This document shows positions 7,201 through 14,799 of a stretch of 23,676 nucleotides of DNA, in pieces; the first letter of the stretch is position 1; the number at the start of each line of letters is the position of its first letter. Source of the DNA: a virus; the IMG/VR virus record IMGVR_UViG_3300037137_000877, positions 1 to 23,676 of that record; one strand, 5' to 3'. The notes under the pieces are model-generated. The model saw only the letters and a list, made by a program, of their open reading frames with translations. It ran no database searches and was not told the DNA's origin. The position numbers and the translations under genes are program-made.

Positions 7201-8558
7201 GTTTTTAAGCTCCTGCTGGCCTGGTGCTGTTCAATGACAGGCTCTTCGGGTGACGTAGAAATCCCCATGATGTAGCAGTAAGACTCAGGCAAATTCTCAA
7301 CCGTTCCCCCAAAGTTTTTCAGGGCTTTCTGGAAGAATATCTGCTCGCCGAAGGGATGCTTTTCCCCGGAATTGATTAGCTCTTGGGTTTTCTTGAGGAG
7401 ACGTCTGGCGTTCTCGTTGTTTGCAAAAAACATGACTGAACTGATGAGCTCCCCTGTGTCACGCACTCGGCAAGCGAAGTCCGCTTTACACCCCAAGAGT
7501 ATCTCTGGCAGAGAGACCACAACCGAATCCGCGTCCAACCAGACGACTGGTCGCCCGGAATAGATATCCAGCATCTTGAGTATGAACTCCGGCTTGACTT
7601 TCGTGTTTTTGTCCCAGTCTCCCCGGTTCTTAATGGGTTGGATATCGAAGTCAAGATCAAGACGTTCAAGTGTTTTCCGCAGGTTGTCTGCATATGTTTT
7701 GTATCCATTGTCTGGCGTGTAATAATTAACAAAAATTGGATCTCCTGGTTTCTTCATTCGAAGCATTCTGTCCTTTGAGGCAGAAGTGGGCGCTGGCTTC
7801 AGGTCCGTCGGCATCGCACCGAATTCGAAAGTCCGCAGTTTGCTTTTGGGGTTGAGGTTAATAATGCGAGAAGGGAATTCCTTGTACTCCACCGATGTTT
7901 CTTCATAGCATTGCCGATGAAAATCATTCCCCGCCTCTCCATGCTGAGGGTACCCCGCGTGCCAGCGGTCGCCGTAGAAATCGAACCCGATGAGGTATAT
8001 TTCGCTCGCACCCATAAGCAGGGCGATATTGATAGCGCCAAACCCTGAGTTTGTGCCCATCCCCAGCCCTTCGCTGAATTTCCTTGAAAGTCCGGGACGG
8101 CCTATGCTTTGAGCTGTCACAATATCTTCGGGTAGCGGGGCGCTAGCCACATCGCTCCATACCTTGATCGCCTTGCAATCATCGAACCGCTTCTTGTCCC
8201 CCGGCCCGGTCTCGTCGTTTTCAATCCACCCCCAAAGCCGAGCGTCATACCCGAAAATTATCTCAGGCTCGAACAACCTGAACGCCAGGTTAATGCCGAT
8301 GGTATGCTCGCCTTCCAGTTTTTTGAGGTCAAAATCCTTGACTGATTCCCCACCAGCGACAATAAAACATCGCTGGCCTTTCCACGCCCCGTCTTTCAGA
8401 ACGTCCCCGATCTTGCGGTTTGGGGCGTATACGATCTTCTTGCGCTTTTGAGTGTTAGCATCAGGTAAATCGCACATCCTTAAAGCAGCGTGCCTCACAA
8501 CCCTCAAGTCCCCCGACTTGCGTGCGGGTAAGTCTCCCATGCTGATTCCTTCTGACAT
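7197..8558 (-). CDS. DUF115-like domain fused to a glycosyltransferase
   Basis: 453 residues from the ATG at 8558, which has GGAGG five bases upstream; a GTG one codon earlier is too close to that site. The N-terminal half resembles the DUF115/Maf and CST-type sialyltransferase fold: IVAGGESVKDFD (66-77), GINLAFRLFEPEIIFGYDARLW (88-109), and GTNSGFGAINIALLMG (168-183) followed by IYLIGFDFYG (187-196). The C-terminal half (about 270-453) is a GT-A-like transferase with VVWLDADSVV (338-347), an HPFGEQIFFQ segment (401-410) and a terminal EQHQASRS. Maf proteins transfer nonulosonic acids to flagellin, so a sialic-acid-like donor is possible but unproven. First gene of the glycan cassette, downstream of the capsid terminator. 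Confidence 0.8.
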   Translation of the reverse strand: MSEGISMGDLPARKSGDLRVVRHAALRMCDLPDANTQKRKKIVYAPNRKIGDVLKDGAWKGQRCFIVAGGESVKDFDLKKLEGEHTIGINLAFRLFEPEIIFGYDARLWGWIENDETGPGDKKRFDDCKAIKVWSDVASAPLPEDIVTAQSIGRPGLSRKFSEGLGMGTNSGFGAINIALLMGASEIYLIGFDFYGDRWHAGYPQHGEAGNDFHRQCYEETSVEYKEFPSRIINLNPKSKLRTFEFGAMPTDLKPAPTSASKDRMLRMKKPGDPIFVNYYTPDNGYKTYADNLRKTLERLDLDFDIQPIKNRGDWDKNTKVKPEFILKMLDIYSGRPVVWLDADSVVVSLPEILLGCKADFACRVRDTGELISSVMFFANNENARRLLKKTQELINSGEKHPFGEQIFFQKALKNFGGTVENLPESYCYIMGISTSPEEPVIEQHQASRSLKT

Positions 8559-8588
8559 CACAGCCTCCTGGGTAAACTCCTTTGTTTT

Positions 8589-8631
8589 AAAAACTGGGGG
8601 CGAAGGAAAGGAGTAAACCCCGCGCCCCAGT
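8589..8631 (-). terminator. Probable intrinsic terminator after the head operon
   Basis: On the minus strand, arm ACTGGGG (8631-8625) pairs with CCCCAGT (8599-8593). Two further CG pairs form across a one-base bulge, enclosing a loop of about 20 bases, and five T residues follow (8593-8589). It lies about 40 bases past the capsid gene stop and before the first glycan gene. The T tract is short, so termination may be partial. If it works, the glycan genes need read-through or their own promoter, which I could not identify in the 8559-8588 gap. Confidence 0.5.
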
Positions 8632-8669
8632 CAACCCCACCTAATCAGGAAAACCTAGGAAAAACCCAA

Positions 8670-9641
8670 TTAGGATGTTGCACAACGCTGAAACTGATTG
8701 ATATCGCCAATGGCCCCGCCATATCTCATCCAACCAACGACCGTGTCGGCATAAGCCAATGGGTCGAACATATTGAAGAGCGTGAGGTCCATTCTGTACC
8801 CCGCCTTCGCTTTGATCTTCGGGATCACAATGTAATACGTGGTTGTCGAAGTCATCATGAGCGTATAGATCGGGCGGAAAGTGTACGACACTGACCGGAT
8901 CGAATTCGCCGTTGCCTGGTTAAGGTTCGCCAGGGCTTTCTCGATCCTCGGCTTGAGGGCCAAGGGAGCGAGAATAATCAAACTCGAGTTCGGCGTAACG
9001 CCATACCCGCTGTCCTTCAGGTCGGTGAGGATCTGGAGAGCAGCTTTGTTCATCGTCGCCGCATCGCGCACAGCCTCGGTGTCGCTTGAGGCACCCTGCC
9101 ATGTCAAGTTCTGCGCCGAGGAAATAGCTTCAATCAAAGCATAGAAGTTGTTCGCCCGGTCAGAATAAGCTTTGTTGCGGAACTCAATGGCGGTATCTTC
9201 CACTTGCCAGAACTGCCTGTCGTCGAACCAGATTCTGTCCCAATTCAAGCCGCCGCCATAGCGGTCGAAGGAGACGGAAGCCTTCGAGCCTTCCATTTTG
9301 AAGATTTTCACTTTGTCCCCGATAGGGATTTTAGCGAACGTCAAGCCCGAAGAAACGTCGAGGATATCGAACCCTGACGCTGTCGTCCCGGTGAAATCGC
9401 GGACATCGAAAATCTGCTCGAACCCCGCATCCCAGTCGCTCGTCGCGTGGAACTTTTCGAGGATGTCGTTGTAAATCGTGGGGAAGTCCCCCTTGGTCGT
9501 GAACTGCTGCAAGGCCGCCTTGAGCTGCGCGTTCCGGTCCGGCACTCTCATGAAATGCTGGAATGCCCCAGCCCATTTCTTGACGTGCTCGGGACTGCGG
9601 AAATCAATCTTGCCCCAATCCTTAATAATTTTACCCTTCAT
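8670..9641 (-). CDS. Probable major capsid protein
   Basis: 323 residues with a strong ribosome binding site (GGAGG, seven bases, ATG) identical to that of the upstream decoration-protein gene. No short diagnostic motif exists for HK97-fold capsid proteins, so the call rests on three things. Its size is right. Its place is right, directly after protease/scaffold and decoration genes in a terminase-portal-scaffold order. Its organisation also fits: a helical N-terminus, a central strand-rich region with FRNKAYSDRANNFYALIEA (an E-loop/spine-like stretch), and a C-terminal half with LIILAPLALKPRIEKAL and GYRMDLTLFNMFDPLAYADT. The last resembles capsid proteins of Mu-like and related phages. An operator-like palindrome lies in its leader. 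Structure prediction should settle it. Confidence 0.75.
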   Translation of the reverse strand: MKGKIIKDWGKIDFRSPEHVKKWAGAFQHFMRVPDRNAQLKAALQQFTTKGDFPTIYNDILEKFHATSDWDAGFEQIFDVRDFTGTTASGFDILDVSSGLTFAKIPIGDKVKIFKMEGSKASVSFDRYGGGLNWDRIWFDDRQFWQVEDTAIEFRNKAYSDRANNFYALIEAISSAQNLTWQGASSDTEAVRDAATMNKAALQILTDLKDSGYGVTPNSSLIILAPLALKPRIEKALANLNQATANSIRSVSYTFRPIYTLMMTSTTTYYIVIPKIKAKAGYRMDLTLFNMFDPLAYADTVVGWMRYGGAIGDINQFQRCATS

Positions 9642-9714
9642 TGTTTAACCTCCAGTAAAAGCGTTGTAGAAAATGTTTGGTTCGCGAAGCTCCCCGCGCA
9701 AGGTGACCCATCCA

Positions 9715-9733
9715 ATATCGCCTAGAGCGATAT
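9715..9733. promoter_or_regulatory. Operator-like palindrome, site 1 (capsid gene leader)
   Basis: ATATCGC-N5-GCGATAT, perfect 7-bp arms. On the minus strand it lies exactly ten bases after a seven-T run (9749-9743) that directly follows the stop of the decoration gene. It is about 75 bases upstream of the capsid ATG. It matches three other sites in the window in motif, spacer length and surroundings. Confidence 0.65.
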
Positions 9734-9749
9734 CAAAATGGTAAAAAAA

Positions 9750-10106
9750 TTAGGCTGGAACGTCTCCGTGTAAATCGATTTCCAGCGTGGTGTCTCCCGT
9801 AAGACCTGCCGTAAGAGCTCGTCCGCACAACGTATTACCAGATGCTGTCGAGGTAACCGCAGCGGTCCCCGCTTTATAATAAACCTTGTCTCCGGCGTCG
9901 AATGTGACGCCAGTGTCCTTCGGCACGACGATCTTCTCGCAAGAGTAGATCAGCGCGGTATCCACCCCAACCGCAGCGGTCTCGACGATGACTCCGACAG
10001 TGTCATGAATCTTGATCATCTGCCCGGCGGTGTATGTCGCCGTTGGAGCCGTCACCTTGAACGACTTGAAGTTCGGGCTTCTTAATTTAAGAGCTGTTGC
10101 ACTCAT
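9750..10106 (-). CDS. DUF2190-type capsid decoration (cement) protein
   Basis: 118 residues. The pattern is that of DUF2190 proteins: an opening KVTAPTATYTAGQMIKI, then GVIVETAAVGVDTALIYS, VVPKDTGVTFDAGDKVYY and a closing GNTLCGRALTAGLTGDTTLE with an IDLHGD end. Members of this family are small beta-barrel proteins that sit on capsids as cement or decoration proteins. It lies between the protease/scaffold gene and the capsid gene, the usual place. The ribosome binding site and start (GGAGGTTAAACAATG) are identical for 15 bases to those of the capsid gene, which suggests matched high translation. Confidence 0.8.
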   Translation of the reverse strand: MSATALKLRSPNFKSFKVTAPTATYTAGQMIKIHDTVGVIVETAAVGVDTALIYSCEKIVVPKDTGVTFDAGDKVYYKAGTAAVTSTASGNTLCGRALTAGLTGDTTLEIDLHGDVPA

Positions 10107-10179
10107 TGTTTAACCTCCGTTTGAATGTTTCGTTCTTGATTTGATCTCCTGTCCTCTTTCTCCCGAGGGTGGGTGAACA

Positions 10180-10195
10180 CGGCCTCGTTAGGCCG
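10180..10195 (-). other. Hairpin around the stop codon of the protease/scaffold gene
   Basis: CGGCCT-AACG-AGGCCG: a perfect 6-bp GC-rich stem with a four-base loop on the minus strand. The TAA stop of the protease/scaffold gene begins in the stem and ends in the loop. No T tract follows, so it is not a standard terminator. It could slow ribosomes, protect the upstream message or be incidental. Confidence 0.4.
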
Positions 10196-10781
10196 GAATG
10201 AAATCGTTCTTCTTGGGGTCTTCGTAGGTGCTCACACCTTCGTCTCCCCCGGTTGCAGCGCCTTGTCCGTCAGCAGCCGGAACTCCAGCGCCGCCTTCTT
10301 CGCCTTCTTTGGGTTTCAGGGCTGCGGTTGTGACCTTGGCCTCAAACCCGTAAGTTTTGCCCATCTCGACGTAGTCTTTCGCCGTCGTGTCCACGAACTT
10401 CTCGACATCGGCCTTGAACTCGTCGCCTGTTTTCGTAGACTTAAAATTCCTCAAATTCTTTTCAGCGAACGCCGTGAACTTCGGCTCAAGTTTGCGTTCG
10501 GTGGCGATTCCCGCCAAGACCTCCTTAACGGTCCCGGCATTGGCCTTTTCCGCGAGCGTGGCCTTCTCGCCTTCAAGCGTGGTGATCTTGCCCTGGAGTT
10601 TCGCGTTTTCTTCTCGGCTCTCTCCCAGTTTGGTCTCGATGCGTTTGGCCCATTCATATTCGGTTTGCTTGGCCTTCTTCGCGGGTTCGGACGCGACAAT
10701 CTCCTCTTCTGAAAAAAGATCGTTTATCTTCACTCCCGCTTCAGTGATTGCTGCTTTGATTTGCTCTTTTGTTAATGCCAT
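10188..10781 (-). CDS. Nested in-frame scaffolding protein
   Basis: Internal ATG at codon 196 of the protease/scaffold gene, preceded by GGGAGGGG and a seven-base spacer, as good as the ribosome binding sites of whole genes here. It would give a 197-residue protein (MALTKEQIKAAITEAGVK onward) made only of the coiled-coil scaffold and acidic/Gly-rich tail. MALTKEQ-type N-termini are common in stand-alone phage scaffold proteins. Lambda Nu3 and Mu gpZ are made in the same way from within protease genes. Existence as a separate product is inferred. Confidence 0.6.
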   Translation of the reverse strand: MALTKEQIKAAITEAGVKINDLFSEEEIVASEPAKKAKQTEYEWAKRIETKLGESREENAKLQGKITTLEGEKATLAEKANAGTVKEVLAGIATERKLEPKFTAFAEKNLRNFKSTKTGDEFKADVEKFVDTTAKDYVEMGKTYGFEAKVTTAALKPKEGEEGGAGVPAADGQGAATGGDEGVSTYEDPKKNDFIPA

Positions 10782-11366
10782 TTGTTGACCCCTCCCATAT
10801 TTCTGGGTGAACATCTGCAAAGCTGCTTGCAGAGTAGCCCCTGGCATGCCTGGAGTGTCGATTGTATGGTTGCTCAACGCTATGCCAGTAATTTGTGATA
10901 AATTGACGACACCCATTGTGCCGTCCTGTCCTTCTTCGGCTTCGAAGTCCCCCTCAATTGAGGCGATATCAAGATCATGGCCCCGGAACTCGGGCCGTAT
11001 ATAAACCGCAGCAAGCGTGTGCAGCTTGTCTTGGATGGTTTTTAAGGTCTTCCCTACAACCTCGCCGACGACTTCGCGGTTAGTGTGCGCGTTAGTGTTT
11101 GGATCGTGGCGGTTGAAAGTTAGAAGACCGTATTTAATTCGGTTGAACATTTGGACAATGATGTCCTTCGCGTATTTCAGAATCTTCATGCCGTGGCCCA
11201 GCACGTTCGCGTTCGCCTCGCCCTCGTGCCCAAGTGAAAATACCCGGAATTCGGGGTGAGCGTCCTTGAGCCGAATCCGTTGGACGATTTCCGCAGGGAT
11301 CATCTCGAGCACCTCGCTTTCCGGCATCTGCTGAAGCTGACAACTAATCCATATCTTTTCTTTCAT
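10188..11366 (-). CDS. Probable prohead protease fused to scaffold
   Basis: 392 residues. Residues 1 to about 190 have a protease-like composition with candidate catalytic positions: LGHEGE near 46-50, RHDPNTNAH at 87-95 and ASIEGDF at 135-141. The last resembles the Ser region of prohead proteases. I cannot assign the catalytic triad with certainty. Residues about 196-392 are Lys/Glu/Ala-rich with a long predicted coiled coil (SREENAKLQGKITTLEGEKA) and a flexible Gly/Pro-rich tail, typical of scaffolding proteins. Protease plus scaffold in one frame is well known, as in lambda C/Nu3 and Mu I/Z. An operator-like palindrome sits just upstream of its ribosome binding site. Confidence 0.7.
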   Translation of the reverse strand: MKEKIWISCQLQQMPESEVLEMIPAEIVQRIRLKDAHPEFRVFSLGHEGEANANVLGHGMKILKYAKDIIVQMFNRIKYGLLTFNRHDPNTNAHTNREVVGEVVGKTLKTIQDKLHTLAAVYIRPEFRGHDLDIASIEGDFEAEEGQDGTMGVVNLSQITGIALSNHTIDTPGMPGATLQAALQMFTQKYGRGQQMALTKEQIKAAITEAGVKINDLFSEEEIVASEPAKKAKQTEYEWAKRIETKLGESREENAKLQGKITTLEGEKATLAEKANAGTVKEVLAGIATERKLEPKFTAFAEKNLRNFKSTKTGDEFKADVEKFVDTTAKDYVEMGKTYGFEAKVTTAALKPKEGEEGGAGVPAADGQGAATGGDEGVSTYEDPKKNDFIPA

Positions 11367-11379
11367 TGGTCCTGCCCCC

Positions 11380-11396
11380 TATCGCCTCTTGCGATA
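11380..11396. promoter_or_regulatory. Operator-like palindrome, site 2 (protease/scaffold leader)
   Basis: TATCGC-CTCTT-GCGATA on the plus strand, perfect 6-bp arms. On the minus strand it lies ten bases after an eight-T run (11414-11407) that directly follows a TAA stop. It ends only 13 bases before the ATG at 11366, touching the ribosome binding site region. A promoter would have to overlap it. Confidence 0.65.
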
Positions 11397-11414
11397 TCTT
11401 TTGGTTAAAAAAAA

Positions 11415-11636
11415 TTACTTGCCGGATTTCTTATACCCTGACTCCTGCGTTTCATAGTGATGAACCCCAAGATATCTCTCAAGCTCAGCTTGGTTCCTTT
11501 CCAGTTTCACAAATCGATTGATGTTCGATGACTCCCTAGCTCTAAAATACTGATCTGTTGCCTTGATGTTTTCATTCAAGGCCAAGACCGATATCAATAA
11601 AACAAGCAGGACAATTAAGCAAACCCACATCAACAT
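11415..11636 (-). CDS. Small single-pass membrane protein
   Basis: 73 residues. Residues 3-20 form one hydrophobic helix (MWVCLIVLLVLLISVLAL), followed by a charged, probably helical tail (RFVKLERNQAELERYL). The start has GGGAGGTG four bases upstream and overlaps the stop of the gene before it by seven bases. Membrane helix plus coiled-coil-like tail is seen in phage spanin or holin accessory proteins, but no lysis gene is nearby. Function unknown. Confidence 0.6.
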   Translation of the reverse strand: MLMWVCLIVLLVLLISVLALNENIKATDQYFRARESSNINRFVKLERNQAELERYLGVHHYETQESGYKKSGK

Positions 11637-11875
11637 GATTCACCTCCCAATATTCTTTGGATCTTCTCCATCTTGATCTCAAACGCTATTTCATGACAAA
11701 GGCCATAACAAGTCGCTAAGTTGCCCTGGTGCCGTCCAAAACTCATCCATGTCTTGTGTTCGCCAGACTCTTCATACTTAGTCCCGATAAACACGGCGGG
11801 CGAACACCGCTTTAGCAGTTCCGTTATTAGGTCTTGCGTCGGATAAACGGCTAAATCATTAACCACATTCTGCAT
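11630..11875 (-). CDS. Small protein of unknown function in head operon
   Basis: 81 residues from the ATG at 11875 (MQNVVNDLAVYPTQDLITEL), which has AGGA eight bases upstream. A longer frame to 11938 would overlap the upstream gene by about 80 bases without a better ribosome binding site. It contains KRCSPAVFIGTKYEESGEHK and several cysteines (ATCYGLCHE), but no motif I can name. It overlaps its neighbours on both sides by a few bases, in keeping with a coupled row of three small genes between portal and protease. Confidence 0.6.
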   Translation of the reverse strand: MQNVVNDLAVYPTQDLITELLKRCSPAVFIGTKYEESGEHKTWMSFGRHQGNLATCYGLCHEIAFEIKMEKIQRILGGESC

Positions 11876-12050
11876 TTTCTTTTTCCTGTCGGTTAAGCTG
11901 AAAATCCTTGTCCAGTTGCTGCCAGTTATGTCGCGCACCGAAGTCCCACCTAATATCCGCGATCGTTAAGGAATAAACTGCCACGATCGATCCTTCACAA
12001 TTATGCGCCACCCCCTGCACCCGCGCCCCCACGTCCTCCTTGGTCAGCAT
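11859..12050 (-). CDS. Small protein of unknown function overlapping the portal gene
   Basis: 63 residues. It starts inside the portal gene in another frame, with AGGAGG six bases before the ATG, one of the best ribosome binding sites in the window. The sequence (EDVGARVQGVAHNCEGSIVA, then VRWDFG-like IRWDFGARHNWQQLDKDFQL) has the look of a small beta-barrel, SH3-like protein with a conserved WDFG-x-RH stretch. Part of a chain of three overlapping small genes. Function unknown. Confidence 0.6.
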   Translation of the reverse strand: MLTKEDVGARVQGVAHNCEGSIVAVYSLTIADIRWDFGARHNWQQLDKDFQLNRQEKENAECG

Positions 12051-13362
12051 TTGCGTCCTCCTGCATTTTCATTTGGTCAAGAATTTTTTGCGCTTCTTTC
12101 TCGGCGTTCTCCTTGATGCGCTTGGGATCCGCGTTCGGAATCATCGAAAGCATATAGTCCAGGTCCACCACGTTCGCTTGGAAAAGAGGCAGCCATACTT
12201 CAGTCAGCGCCTTGATCTTCTCCGCAGTGATCTGCGGGATATCGCAACTCACTACGTCCTCTTTGAACGTCGAGCCGAAGGCAATATTCGATATTTTCAT
12301 CGCGAGACTAAACACCTCTTCATACGCCCCTATCCACGTCTTTCTCTCGCGGTTCGTGCTGGCGATAATCATTTCGAACATATCCGTGCTCGTCGAACGG
12401 TTCGACATCAAGTCCGGCAGGCCCAGGAAGTGAACCGGGATCCCCACTACCCCGCTGATGACTTTACAGATATTAACGATTTCCTTGGTAAGGCATTCCG
12501 CCCCAGCCGCGTCTGCTCCGACCATAGCGAACTGAGTCTTTGAAGTAACCAGAAATTTCCCGATTTTCCAGTTCATGTCCTTCAAGAGTTTATAAAGTTC
12601 AGTCGCGGTGTTCTTATCCTCGCAGTTGAAATGCGGCGTGGGTGAGGCGAAAAGGTTATTGATCGACCGCAGATCTTTCATTGCCTTGTCCAGATCCTCG
12701 AGCTTGCGAAGAATAGTCGCGGTCTTTGGCATAAGATCGTTGACCTTATCCACCCGCCCGGCGAATTTCTTGTAGACAAACTCGCCGGCGTTAAGCGTTA
12801 CATCCTGGCCCTTGAGTTTATAAACGACCTTTTCGTATTTCAAATAATCGACTGCGTTCGCAACAACCTTGTAATGGTTTGTGTTGTAGGAAAGGAACCT
12901 TAAGTCGATCTGCTTTTTTTCAATGTTCGGGATTAACTTAAACAACACCCGGCCTTCGAGCTCAGCTTCTTTCGCGTATTCCTGGACAGCCTCTTCATCG
13001 AGGTTGTTATGCTCAATGAACTGCTGGATAAACTCCTGCTCCTTTTGATACTTGCCTGTGGGCTCGAGCACCGCCTTGCCTGTGATGGGATCGATCTCAA
13101 TGACCTGGATCCCGTTGCCGATAATGAACGCCGAACGGCAATCGATAATCGTTCGCGCCTGGTCGCAGCCCCAAGAAGCTTCGCCTTCATATTTACGACT
13201 GAGCTCAGTAATGGCTTCGTCAAAGGCGGGGTAATTATTCCCCGTATTCGCGCTCGTGCTTGAGTCTCGCTGCCCCGTCATGAACGTCTCCCAGTCCAAG
13301 ACGAGCTGCTGCACTCTTAAATTCTTGTGCCTCATCTGCTGAAACTTAGCTAACCATCCCAT
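12001..13362 (-). CDS. Portal protein
   Basis: 453 residues. The portal forms the dodecameric ring at one capsid vertex through which DNA is packaged. Evidence is position directly after the large terminase, a fitting size, and a typical layout: an alpha-rich N-terminus (NLRVQQLVLDWETFMTGQRD), an early strand-rich wing with CRSAFIIGNGIQVIEIDP, a central FRFLS-like beta region, the stretch ICKVISGVVGIPVHFLGLPD with MSNRSTSTDMFEMI, and a helical stem ending in a Gly/Ala-rich tail. The conserved GIP-H-LG segment near the stem is characteristic of phage portals. The ATG is preceded by AAGGA, which overlaps the terminase stop. Its last 50 bases overlap the next small gene. Confidence 0.85.
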   Translation of the reverse strand: MGWLAKFQQMRHKNLRVQQLVLDWETFMTGQRDSSTSANTGNNYPAFDEAITELSRKYEGEASWGCDQARTIIDCRSAFIIGNGIQVIEIDPITGKAVLEPTGKYQKEQEFIQQFIEHNNLDEEAVQEYAKEAELEGRVLFKLIPNIEKKQIDLRFLSYNTNHYKVVANAVDYLKYEKVVYKLKGQDVTLNAGEFVYKKFAGRVDKVNDLMPKTATILRKLEDLDKAMKDLRSINNLFASPTPHFNCEDKNTATELYKLLKDMNWKIGKFLVTSKTQFAMVGADAAGAECLTKEIVNICKVISGVVGIPVHFLGLPDLMSNRSTSTDMFEMIIASTNRERKTWIGAYEEVFSLAMKISNIAFGSTFKEDVVSCDIPQITAEKIKALTEVWLPLFQANVVDLDYMLSMIPNADPKRIKENAEKEAQKILDQMKMQEDANADQGGRGGAGAGGGA

Positions 13363-13368
13363 AGGCTT

Positions 13369-14799
13369 TTATCCTTTCGCAAAAATATCGAAATCGTGTG
13401 TAGATGAAAAAGCGACTGCCCCGCCTGTCGCGGCCTTAATAGCAAACCCGAGCGCATCAACATCATCATCAATATCCGATCCCTTGCCGTCAAAATTAAC
13501 TAAATGATCAACCAGCGCCGCCACTCTCGGATTGCCTAACTTAAACCTGATTGTCCCATTTTCAATAAGGTGAGCGAATTCATTGACGCGGATGACCTTA
13601 TCTGTCGTGGTTTGCTCATCCTCAATCGGCGGGTACGTTTTCTGCTCTCTCCCCACCTCTTCAATCCGCTGCTTAATGGCATCACCCGCATTGTTCTTTT
13701 CTAATTTAATGCTGAAATATTTCTTAGCCGCATGTTGAGCAGATACGTGCTGAGCGAAAGCATAGACACTTAACTTCTCAAGAAAAACGTCATCGACATA
13801 AAGGTACCCTTCCCAATCCCGCACCACATCAACCAGGGCGGTATAATCAGCACTCGTCTTTAGTGACGTGGCGGTATCTATGCCGCCATGCCTCTTATGC
13901 TCAAGCGGAAGAGTCTTGTACCACTTAATCCATTCACGATGAATTACGGCAGTCTCGAGATCCATCGGATTGCCATCAAACAGCGACGCCCATGCGCGGG
14001 AACCTATATCATGCTTAATTTGAGCGAGAGATTCCTTGGGATATCTTTCGGGCCAAAGAGCATCGCCGGGCGCACGTCCTAGCGGATCACTCTCTTTGGC
14101 TATTGCTGGGAGATTGATGATCATCCAATCTTTCTCGTTCTGCAGGATTTGACCAGCCAGGTCTTTCTGATGCCACCGGGCCATCATAATGACGATCGAT
14201 GCGTTGGGCTCGAGTCTCGTGCGTGCGACACTCTTATACCAATCATAAAGTCGGTCACGATATGCTTCCGATTCCGCCTCTTCTGCGTTCTTGATAGGAT
14301 CGTCAATAATGAAAATGTCAGCGCCATGTCCTGTCGCACTACCCCCCACCCCTACCGAGATCATTCCCCCTCGGTGCCCCTGGATCCGCCAGGAATCGAC
14401 TGAGCGGACATCTTTCTCTGTCGTAACTTTAAAAATCTCTCGATAAATTTCACCTTCGACAATATCTCGGGTACGCCGAGACCATTCGTTTGATAATAAT
14501 TCGGAATAGGATGCGTGGATGATTCGTTTATCGGGATTTCTACCGAGGAACCATGCAGGGAAATTGCACGAAACAAGCTCACTCTTGCCATGACGAGGAG
14601 CAAAAAAAATCATTAACTTCTTAATCCCGCCCGCTGCGACACGCTCGAGGATATCAGTGAGATATTTCAAATGGCGGGCCTCCTGGTAGTGCGGGCTTAT
14701 GAGTAAGCAGAACTCAAGCAACTTTAATCTGCCTAATCTAAATTTGGCTTCCAGGTATAGGTTGCGCGTTTCTTTTGATAATTCTTTCGCAGAAATCAA
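13369..14799 (-). CDS. terL: Terminase large subunit
   Basis: 476 residues from a TTG at 14799; no ATG or GTG lies nearby. The ATPase motor has Walker A APRHGKSE (67-74) and Walker B DIFIIDDP (161-168), with MMARWHQKDLAG (205-216) as the expected coupling region. The C-terminal RNase H-like nuclease has acidic positions at GGIDTA (D308), YVDDVF (336-337) and the DIDDDVDAL cluster (442-450). Together these give the motor and headful or site-specific cutting activities that package DNA into the prohead through the portal. The start lies 62 bases inside the small subunit gene, so translation is likely coupled. The true start could be a little further downstream. Confidence 0.93.
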   Translation of the reverse strand: MISAKELSKETRNLYLEAKFRLGRLKLLEFCLLISPHYQEARHLKYLTDILERVAAGGIKKLMIFFAPRHGKSELVSCNFPAWFLGRNPDKRIIHASYSELLSNEWSRRTRDIVEGEIYREIFKVTTEKDVRSVDSWRIQGHRGGMISVGVGGSATGHGADIFIIDDPIKNAEEAESEAYRDRLYDWYKSVARTRLEPNASIVIMMARWHQKDLAGQILQNEKDWMIINLPAIAKESDPLGRAPGDALWPERYPKESLAQIKHDIGSRAWASLFDGNPMDLETAVIHREWIKWYKTLPLEHKRHGGIDTATSLKTSADYTALVDVVRDWEGYLYVDDVFLEKLSVYAFAQHVSAQHAAKKYFSIKLEKNNAGDAIKQRIEEVGREQKTYPPIEDEQTTTDKVIRVNEFAHLIENGTIRFKLGNPRVAALVDHLVNFDGKGSDIDDDVDALGFAIKAATGGAVAFSSTHDFDIFAKG

